Origin: a virus
Strand: one strand, 5' to 3'
Virus record (IMG/VR): IMGVR_UViG_3300042922_000181
Location: 1-24,460 of that record
DNA length: 24,460 nt
Made by a program: the position numbers and the translations under genes. The stretch's first letter is position 1; every line of letters starts with the position of its first letter. The notes under the pieces are model-generated. The model saw only the letters and a list, made by a program, of their open reading frames with translations. It was not told where the DNA came from and made no database searches. Shown here one piece after another: positions 19,477 through 24,460 of the stretch.

Positions 19477-20311
19477 CGTCGCAAAGTTGTGGCGGCGGCT
19501 CGGACCGGACTTCACGTTCGAGTGGTCGGATGTTTCTCCGCGGGTGCTGGGTGTGGTTCAGGCGGGGCGGCAGGCTTCGGTGCGTGTCGCCCTGCCCTAC
19601 ACGGATTCTGTGCTGTCTGAGACCGGTGTGACGGCTCCTGCGGTCGGTTCGCTGGTGGCTGCCCGGTTCGTTCGGGACGCGCCAGACGGTCGGGACATGC
19701 TGACCCTGCTGGACGAGGCGCTCGTGGTGTCGAAGTCGGCCATCAAGGACGGCGCGACAGTTCGCGACGCGCTGCACAGTGGTGGTTCGTGGCTAACGGG
19801 CACCACGCTGACCGTCCTCGCTGACACTCGCCGGCAAGTGTTCCAAGCGGACATAATTCAGCGGCGAGGCATCGGGTATGCACGGATGCTCAACCCGCCG
19901 TCGTGCTCGAGGTGCGCTGTGCTGGCGGGCAAATGGTACGGGTGGAATCAAGGGTTTCAACGACACCCGCGGTGCGATTGCATACACATCCCGTCGCCGG
20001 AATCCATGTCCGACCATTTCGTGACCAGCCCCGACGAATACTTCCACTCGCTGAGTCGAGAGCAGCAGGACCGACTGTTCACAAAGTCTGGCGCCCGCGC
20101 GATTCGTGACGGGGCAGACGTTGCGCGGGTGGTGAACGTGAACCAGCGGGGTCTTGGCACCGCGAAGGGCCGTATCCGTTTCGGGACACCGTCACGGATG
20201 ACGGTGGACGACATCTACCGGACGGCTGGGACACGCGCCAACGCGATCCGCATGTTGCAAACCGAAGGCTACGTCAACTACCAGACGGGCCGACTAAATC
20301 TTCCCGCGTGA
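19409..20311 (+). CDS. MuF-like minor head protein
   Basis: ATG 19409 has GAGGGG (19399-19404) upstream and yields 300 aa. Residues 164-191 (PPSCSRCAVLAGKWYGW, then GFQRHPRCDC) are the cysteine-histidine signature of MuF-like proteins in siphoviruses (C166, C169, H186, C189, C191). The family is found inside heads and is thought to attach to the portal and enter with DNA or help head maturation. The C-terminal 100 residues (VVNVNQRGLG, GTPSRMTVDDIYRTAG) are a separate region. It overlaps the portal gene by 68 bases and ends before a terminator. Confidence 0.88.
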   Translation: MVPQASKDQYQKQAAIAATTAASVAKLWRRLGPDFTFEWSDVSPRVLGVVQAGRQASVRVALPYTDSVLSETGVTAPAVGSLVAARFVRDAPDGRDMLTLLDEALVVSKSAIKDGATVRDALHSGGSWLTGTTLTVLADTRRQVFQADIIQRRGIGYARMLNPPSCSRCAVLAGKWYGWNQGFQRHPRCDCIHIPSPESMSDHFVTSPDEYFHSLSREQQDRLFTKSGARAIRDGADVARVVNVNQRGLGTAKGRIRFGTPSRMTVDDIYRTAGTRANAIRMLQTEGYVNYQTGRLNLPA

Positions 20312-20321
20312 CGCGGTGAAT

Positions 20322-20367
20322 CACCCCGTATGGGGTGTCAAGGAGTCCTGTGACGGGGCTCCTTTTT
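20322..20367 (+). terminator. Intrinsic terminator before the scaffold gene
   Basis: A 6-bp hairpin (CACCCC/GGGGTG, 20322-20337) is followed by a 9-bp stem with one wobble (20340-20348/20356-20364) and a five-T run (20363-20367). It lies between the MuF and scaffold genes, where partial termination would separate packaging genes from the highly expressed capsid genes. Confidence 0.85.
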
Positions 20368-20392
20368 CTATCCCATCCAAGGAGTGATTCCA

Positions 20393-21001
20393 ATGTCTGA
20401 TACCGAGACCGTTGAGACGACGGACGAGGAAACAGTTGAGTCGGAAGAGGCCGCCGAAACGACCGAAGAGGTTGTTGAAGAGGACCCTACGGCAGGACTG
20501 AAGAAGGCTCTTGCCGCTGAGCGCAAGGCCCGTCGAGACGCGGAGCGTAAGGCTTCCGCACTCGAGGCTGCCCGTGCTGATGCGGACAAGGAGCCGGCGG
20601 AACAAGCGCTTGAGCAGGCCCGGCGAGAGGCGCGGGAGGAAGCCCAGACGGCTTTCAACCAGCGACTCGTGCAGGCGGAACTCAAGGCCGCACTCGCGGG
20701 CAAGGTGAGCAACCCTGCCCTCGCGCTCAGAGTGATCGACGCGTCAGTGATTGACGTCGACACCAACGGTGAGGTCGATGCGCAGTCCGTGACGGACGCG
20801 ATCGAGTCCGCTCTCGCCCAGTACCCGGAGTTGAAGCCTGTGGATCAGAAGAAGTTCACGGGTTCGGCGGACCAGGGGACCAAGGGCAAGGCGACGCGAC
20901 CTCAGCAACTCACCCGAGAAGAACTCAAATCCCTCACCCCGGAGCAGATCGTCGAAGCAGAAGCCGCAGGGCGGCTCGACGGGCTCCTGGGCAGGGGCTA
21001 A
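20393..21001 (+). CDS. Capsid scaffolding protein
   Basis: ATG 20393 lies eight bases after AAGGAG (20379-20384). The 202-aa protein is extremely acidic at its N-terminus (residues 3-33 mostly Glu, Thr, Val), then has a long charged coiled coil (residues 36-100: KKALAAERKARRDAERKASA...). The C-terminus has LTREELKSLTPEQIVEAE, which resembles capsid-binding tails of scaffolds. It directs assembly of the procapsid and is removed before DNA enters. Position right before the major capsid gene is typical. Confidence 0.88.
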   Translation: MSDTETVETTDEETVESEEAAETTEEVVEEDPTAGLKKALAAERKARRDAERKASALEAARADADKEPAEQALEQARREAREEAQTAFNQRLVQAELKAALAGKVSNPALALRVIDASVIDVDTNGEVDAQSVTDAIESALAQYPELKPVDQKKFTGSADQGTKGKATRPQQLTREELKSLTPEQIVEAEAAGRLDGLLGRG

Positions 21002-21020
21002 CGCCTAGAAAGGCCCTCCC

Positions 21021-21887
21021 ATGGCTATTGCCAACTTCATCCCGGAGATTTGGACTCCGAAGATCCTCGTCGCACTTCGCAAGAAGGCGGTCGCGGGTCA
21101 GCTCGTCAACCGTGACTACGAAGGCGAGATCAAGCGTTCCGGCGATCAGGTGAACATCACCTCGATCAATGACGTCACGATCGGCACCTACACGAAGCAC
21201 ACCGACATCACGGTCGAGGACATTGATGACGCGACCCGTGCGCTCATCATCGACCAGTCGAAGTACTTCGCGTTCGAGCTCGACGACATTGAGCGCGCAC
21301 AGTCGGTCAACGGCGGTGCGGTGCTGAACCAGGCGCTCGACAACGCGACCTACCAGCTGCGCGACACTGCTGACGCGTTCCTGTTCGACGCCATGAACGA
21401 CGCGATCCAGGGCACCGCCAACGACCTCGGCACGGTGGACATCTCTGGCACCAACACCCAGAAGCTGTACGAAGCTTTCGTCGACCTCGCGGTCACCCTC
21501 GACGTAGACAACGTGCCCGAGGAGAACCGTTGGGCTGTCGTCTCGCCGGCGCTGCACGGTCGCCTGCTCAAGCTGGACACCTTCATCACCCCCGGTGACG
21601 AAGCAGCCCCGGCGGCGCGCCGCAACGGCTACATCGGCTCGATCGCTGGCCTTCAGCTGTTCAAGTCGAACAACCTGCCCGCTGTGACGGATGTCGCCGC
21701 GACCGGTGGCATCGCGATCGCTGGTCACAACATGGCGACCACGTTCGCCGAGCAGATCGTCTCGGTTGAGGCGTTCCGTCTCGAGAAGCGGTTCGCGGAT
21801 GGCCTCAAGGGGCTGCACGTGTACGGCGCGAAGGTGGTCCGTCCGACCGCTCTCGCTGTCGTCGAGTTCGACGCCACCGCGGCATGA
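21021..21887 (+). CDS. Major capsid protein (HK97 fold)
   Basis: A 288-aa protein following the scaffold gene by 19 bases, with AGAAAGG upstream. It shows the actinophage capsid pattern: IPEIWTPKILVALRKKAVAG at the start (N-arm), DQVNITSINDVTIGTYT (E-loop region), DDIERAQSV, DAFLFDAMND (spine helix), RWAVVSPALHGRLL (P-domain strand), GSIAGLQLFKSNNLP, and a C-terminal beta edge with VVEFDATAA. It builds the icosahedral shell. Codon use is very GC3-rich, as in highly expressed phage genes. Confidence 0.92.
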   Translation: MAIANFIPEIWTPKILVALRKKAVAGQLVNRDYEGEIKRSGDQVNITSINDVTIGTYTKHTDITVEDIDDATRALIIDQSKYFAFELDDIERAQSVNGGAVLNQALDNATYQLRDTADAFLFDAMNDAIQGTANDLGTVDISGTNTQKLYEAFVDLAVTLDVDNVPEENRWAVVSPALHGRLLKLDTFITPGDEAAPAARRNGYIGSIAGLQLFKSNNLPAVTDVAATGGIAIAGHNMATTFAEQIVSVEAFRLEKRFADGLKGLHVYGAKVVRPTALAVVEFDATAA

Positions 21888-22096
21888 TCTGGGTCTGGAT
21901 CAGCGCTGAGACGCTTCTGAACATCTCCCTGGGTGCGCGCATCTCGGTCAGCAATGACGGTGGGGCTGTCTGGCATGTCCGGATCACCCCGCAGGGATCG
22001 AGCACACCCCTGGAGCTGGGCGAGACGTTCGCCACCCAGGCAGAGGCCTACGTGGCAGCGGCTGAGGTCGTGTCGGGCACGTACGACGGCCGATAG
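21884..22096 (+). CDS. 70-aa hypothetical protein after the capsid gene
   Basis: Starts in an ATGA overlap with the capsid stop, so it is made from the same abundant message. Begins MIWVWISAETLLNISLGARI, which is hydrophobic, then has beta-like ISVSNDGGAVWHVRITPQG and a helical end. It may be a small head-associated or capsid-decorating protein. No family recognised. A ribosome binding site for the following gene lies in the 21-base gap. Confidence 0.72.
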   Translation: MIWVWISAETLLNISLGARISVSNDGGAVWHVRITPQGSSTPLELGETFATQAEAYVAAAEVVSGTYDGR

Positions 22097-22117
22097 CAAG
22101 TCAACTAGGAGGTTCGC

Positions 22118-22678
22118 GTGGAAGCGTTCACCACCGCAGACGAGGTCGCCAAGCGCCTCAATCGCGTGTTCACCACTGCTGAGGAAACGTGGGTAACCAC
22201 TCTTCTGGTGGACGCTTCCGCGTACCTTCGGGCGGTGATCGGGCAGGACATCTACCCGGTCACCGCCTCCACCTTCACCGCCTACCCCGACTCGGGCCGC
22301 ATCGATTTCCCGCAGCACCCGGTCGTATCCGTGGATGCTGTGGAACGAGACGCAGTGGCGGTGGACTACACCTACCGGCCCGGGTACATCACCGTTGCCT
22401 GCGACGACCCTGTGGACGTCACGTTCACATGGGGAGTGTCGGTGGCGCCGCAACTGCTCGTATCGCTCTCCGCGGTGCTTGTGTCGCAGGCCATCCTCGC
22501 AGTCGAGACCGGAGCTGGTCTCACTTTCGGCGGGCTGTCGTCCGTAGCGCTCGACGACTTCAAGGCCGCGTTCTCCAACGGCGGCACGGACTCGGGAATG
22601 GTACTCCCGGCCCCCCAGCAGGCGCTCATTCGGCGCGAGTTCGGACGGGGCGACGTGACGGTGGTGGAGACGCGGTGA
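22118..22678 (+). CDS. Head-tail connector (adaptor) protein
   Basis: Starts at GTG 22118 after GGAGG (22109-22113). The 186-aa protein has the N-terminal helical bundle typical of phage adaptor proteins (FTTADEVAKRLNRVFTTAEETW, VDASAYLRAVIG), then beta strands around PVVSVDAVERDAVAVDYTY. A C-terminal helix follows (VAPQLLVSLSAVLVSQAIL). It should bind below the portal. Place and pattern agree with gp6/gp15-like connectors. Confidence 0.8.
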   Translation: MEAFTTADEVAKRLNRVFTTAEETWVTTLLVDASAYLRAVIGQDIYPVTASTFTAYPDSGRIDFPQHPVVSVDAVERDAVAVDYTYRPGYITVACDDPVDVTFTWGVSVAPQLLVSLSAVLVSQAILAVETGAGLTFGGLSSVALDDFKAAFSNGGTDSGMVLPAPQQALIRREFGRGDVTVVETR

Positions 22679-23073
22679 GCATCCTCCACGGCGCGCTCGG
22701 TATGGGCCGCAGGCAAGCCGAAGCACGGTTCACCGAGACCTTCACGTTCTTCACGACCGAAGAAGGTGAAGCGGACCCGGTCACGTTCGAGCCGACCATC
22801 ATCGAAACACCCGTAGCGACGGAAATCCCGGGTCGGTTCAAGGTGTCGAACACGCAGGGGCGTGACGTGGAGTCCGGGGCGCAGTACCCGGTCGTTGGGC
22901 GTCGAGAAGTGCACGTCGCTGTGGGGGCTGTTGATGTTCTCCCGGGCGTTTTCGTTCGGGTGACAGCGTCCACAGCTGATGAGGGTCTTGTGGGTCGTGT
23001 TGTGCGGGTCGCGGATCGTCCCGCCAGCGGACAAGTCACTGCCTGGAGGTATCCGGTCGAAGAGGTGAGCTGA
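22675..23073 (+). CDS. Head-tail stopper-like protein
   Basis: A 132-aa protein starting at GTG 22675 in a GTGA overlap. It is beta-rich (FTETFTFFTTEEGEAD, GRFKVSNTQGRDVES, VGRREVHVAVGAV, PGVFVRVTAST), as expected for a small beta-barrel stopper that follows the adaptor gene. It resembles the actinophage family called DUF6093, from memory only. Ends in a TGATG overlap with the next gene. Confidence 0.75.
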   Translation: MSILHGALGMGRRQAEARFTETFTFFTTEEGEADPVTFEPTIIETPVATEIPGRFKVSNTQGRDVESGAQYPVVGRREVHVAVGAVDVLPGVFVRVTASTADEGLVGRVVRVADRPASGQVTAWRYPVEEVS

Positions 23074-23453
23074 TGGACGGCATCTCGTTCGACTTCAGCG
23101 AACTTATGAAGCTGGCCGCTGACCTTGAGGGTGTGCCCGCGAAGGTGTCCCCGAATATTCGTAAGGCAGTTCAGGTCACGGCGCACAACATCAAACGTGA
23201 TTGGCGTGCGGCTGCTGACCGGACCGGGCTGGGCGGGTATGCGGCTGACATCACGTATGAGACCAAGGAGTCTCGCGCCGGGTTTGAGGCTGAGATCGGG
23301 CCGACCATCGGCGACTCGGGATCGTTTGGTCTCGTGGAGGACGCCAACGGTGGGGTTCGGTCTGCACCACAGCACGCGGCGAAGGATGCGGTCAGGAAAA
23401 ACGAGCCCGACTTTATCCGAGGCTTGCAGATCGCTATCGAAGACATCCTTTAG
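23073..23453 (+). CDS. HK97 gp10-like tail-completion protein
   Basis: A 126-aa protein sharing one base with the previous stop. It has the gp10-type layout: N-terminal ISFDFSELMKLAADLEGVP, a helix (NIRKAVQVTAHNIKRDWRAAA), then the beta element ADITYETKESRAGFEAEIGPT and the closing helix of APQHAAKDAVRKN. This type sits between head connector and tail. Followed by a 9-base gap with GGGGG before the next GTG. Confidence 0.82.
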   Translation: MDGISFDFSELMKLAADLEGVPAKVSPNIRKAVQVTAHNIKRDWRAAADRTGLGGYAADITYETKESRAGFEAEIGPTIGDSGSFGLVEDANGGVRSAPQHAAKDAVRKNEPDFIRGLQIAIEDIL

Positions 23454-23462
23454 GGGGCCGTT

Positions 23463-23885
23463 GTGATCGACGAGTATTACACGGCCCTCAAGGCGCAGAT
23501 CGAGCTTGGGCAGGGTCTCGCGGGGCGCGTGTATGACACGGTTCGGCTTGACTCGAGCGGTGTGCTGATCCGCGACAACTACGTCATCTTGTACTCCCCG
23601 GTTCCGTTGGAGGTTCCGCAGGATCGGGTCACGTTGGTGCCGTCGTTTGCTGGGCCGGTCGTGTTTGAGTCAGACGTTCGAGTGGTTGGGACGACGGCGG
23701 CGACGGTGCGGGTGATGATGGGCCGCGTCACCACGCAACTCATCGGTCACGGGCTGACAATCGTTGGCCGGCAGCCTGCCCGGGTATCCCTCGGTTCGGC
23801 TGGCCGTGTGCTGCCTGACACGTCGGTGAAGCCGTTCCTGTACTACGCGGACCTGTCCGTCGAGTGGACCGCTCGCCCCGCCTGA
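23463..23885 (+). CDS. Tail terminator protein
   Basis: Starts at GTG 23463, with AGGGGG (23453-23458) upstream. The 140-aa protein opens with MIDEYYTALKAQIELGQGLAG, then alternating strands (VILYSPVPLEV, VVFESDVRVVGTTAATVRVMM) and ends LYYADLSVEWTARPA. Gene order and alpha-beta pattern match lambda gpU-like proteins that cap the tail tube and join it to the head. A terminator follows. Confidence 0.78.
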   Translation: MIDEYYTALKAQIELGQGLAGRVYDTVRLDSSGVLIRDNYVILYSPVPLEVPQDRVTLVPSFAGPVVFESDVRVVGTTAATVRVMMGRVTTQLIGHGLTIVGRQPARVSLGSAGRVLPDTSVKPFLYYADLSVEWTARPA

Positions 23886-23903
23886 CCTCTGACCCAGTCA
23901 CAC

Positions 23904-23933
23904 AAGCCCCGCCATGTGCGGGGCTTTCGCATT
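23904..23933 (+). terminator. Intrinsic terminator after the tail terminator gene
   Basis: A perfect 9-bp stem (23904-23912/23918-23926) with a 5-base loop is followed by TCGCATTT. The stem is GC-rich. It lies between connector genes and the tail genes, which start again with their own ribosome binding site. Confidence 0.8.
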
Positions 23934-23946
23934 TAAGGGGGACCCC

Positions 23947-24192
23947 GTGGGCATTGATTACGAGCGCGTCCGCGCGATGGAGGACGCCATTTTCGCTGCG
24001 GTCTCCGCTTCCGATGCCGCCGCCGCAACAGACATGGAAATCGAAGACGAGCGAGGCAACCGCGTGACCGTGACTGTCGCGCACTGGAAGCGCTGGCCGC
24101 AGCTCGCCGAACACTTCCGCCCCGTGGCGGAGACCCCGGACACACCCGTGTCCATTGAGCCGCCCACGGGCGACAACGAAATGGAGAACTGA
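23947..24192 (+). CDS. 81-aa acidic hypothetical protein before the major tail gene
   Basis: GTG 23947 is chosen, preceded by AAGGGG (23935-23940); a frame from 23914 would run into the terminator stem. The protein has a helical N-terminus (YERVRAMEDAIFAAVSASDAAAATD), a strand with DERGNRVTVTVAHWKRW, and a Pro/Glu-rich acidic end. Its stop overlaps the next ATG. It may be a small tail-associated or regulatory protein; no family recognised. Confidence 0.72.
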   Translation: MGIDYERVRAMEDAIFAAVSASDAAAATDMEIEDERGNRVTVTVAHWKRWPQLAEHFRPVAETPDTPVSIEPPTGDNEMEN

Positions 24193-24460
24193 TGGTTGCT
24201 GAGGCCGTTCCCCAGTCAGTGAACTGGGACGACAACCTGCGTATCGCGTTCGTCGCGGAGGCGGACAACCCGCTTTCGGTGGCGGACATCACAACGGGTG
24301 ATGACCTCACCTACTCGCTGAAGACGTTCAACTTGACGGAAACGCAGGCTGTCGTTGACGACCCGCGACTGACGCTGAAGCAGGTTCTTCAGCGTCCCGG
24401 TAAGACGACTGTGACCTGTGAGGTCAACTACGTCTTCGGTGACACGGGCGATGTTGCTGC
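24192..24460 (+). CDS. Major tail (tube) protein, N-terminal part, cut by window end
   Basis: Starts at ATG 24192 sharing a base with the previous stop and runs open to the window end (89 codons visible). The sequence is beta-rich and Thr-rich: VNWDDNLRIAFVAEADNPL, LTYSLKTFNLTETQAVVDD, KTTVTCEVNYVFGDTGD, matching tube proteins of lambda-like siphoviruses of actinobacteria. Position right after the tail terminator and a small gene is standard. The C-terminus is outside the window. Confidence 0.8.
   Translation, partial: MVAEAVPQSVNWDDNLRIAFVAEADNPLSVADITTGDDLTYSLKTFNLTETQAVVDDPRLTLKQVLQRPGKTTVTCEVNYVFGDTGDVA

Noticed and set aside
20934-21818. Minus-strand 294-aa open frame opposite the capsid gene
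   Set aside because: It is antisense to a clear major capsid gene and has no recognisable domain or start signal.

Overview
The window looks like part of a GC-rich, tailed double-stranded DNA phage (or closely related prophage) of an actinobacterium. The reasons are a WhiB-family iron-sulfur regulator gene, GC-rich codon use, many short genes joined by ATGA/GTGA stop-start overlaps, several HNH genes of the actinophage type, and a siphovirus-style head and connector block. A Microbacterium-like host is a guess; nothing here fixes the genus. Every supported gene is on the + strand. No integrase, repressor or lysis gene is visible, so lifestyle cannot be judged.

Layout. Positions 1-958 hold the end of an operon of tiny genes. 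Positions 959-1992 look like a self-contained unit: a hairpin-rich non-coding stretch, two 37-nt repeats that differ only inside a GNRA tetraloop, a tRNA-like T-arm hairpin, a NUMOD4-HNH endonuclease gene that starts right after it, and a strong hairpin. Positions 2021-5933 are a dense chain of small genes that includes an Exo VIII-type PD-(D/E)XK nuclease, a downstream partner protein and an HNH protein. Positions 6043-9001 are the replication core: a mini-HTH gene, a DnaT/O-like initiator with 12-bp iteron-like repeats in its linker, a DnaB-family helicase, WhiB and a Holliday-junction-resolvase-like nuclease. An SSB gene follows at 9680.

Positions 9001-12776 are interrupted by three HNH or zinc-finger genes. 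Each is preceded by the same promoter and two-hairpin leader, with compensatory base changes in the stems. This repeated leader, together with the unrelated structured leader at 1327-1467, is the most interesting signal in the window. Positions 12777-15152 carry a non-coding or weakly coding stretch, an HTH protein, a metallophosphoesterase and small zinc-binding proteins.

A tRNA gene (probably Asn, GTT) at 15207-15281 and an HNH gene lead into the virion block: a 42-aa protein, small and large terminase, portal, MuF-like protein, terminator, scaffold, major capsid, connector proteins, tail terminator, terminator, a small acidic protein, and the start of the major tail protein, cut by the window edge.

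How the parts fit (inference): the initiator loads the helicase at an origin probably inside its own gene. The Exo VIII-like nuclease, its partner, SSB and the resolvase serve recombination-linked replication. The HNH protein next to the terminase may help DNA packaging. The other HNH genes look like mobile cassettes that bring their own promoters and leaders.
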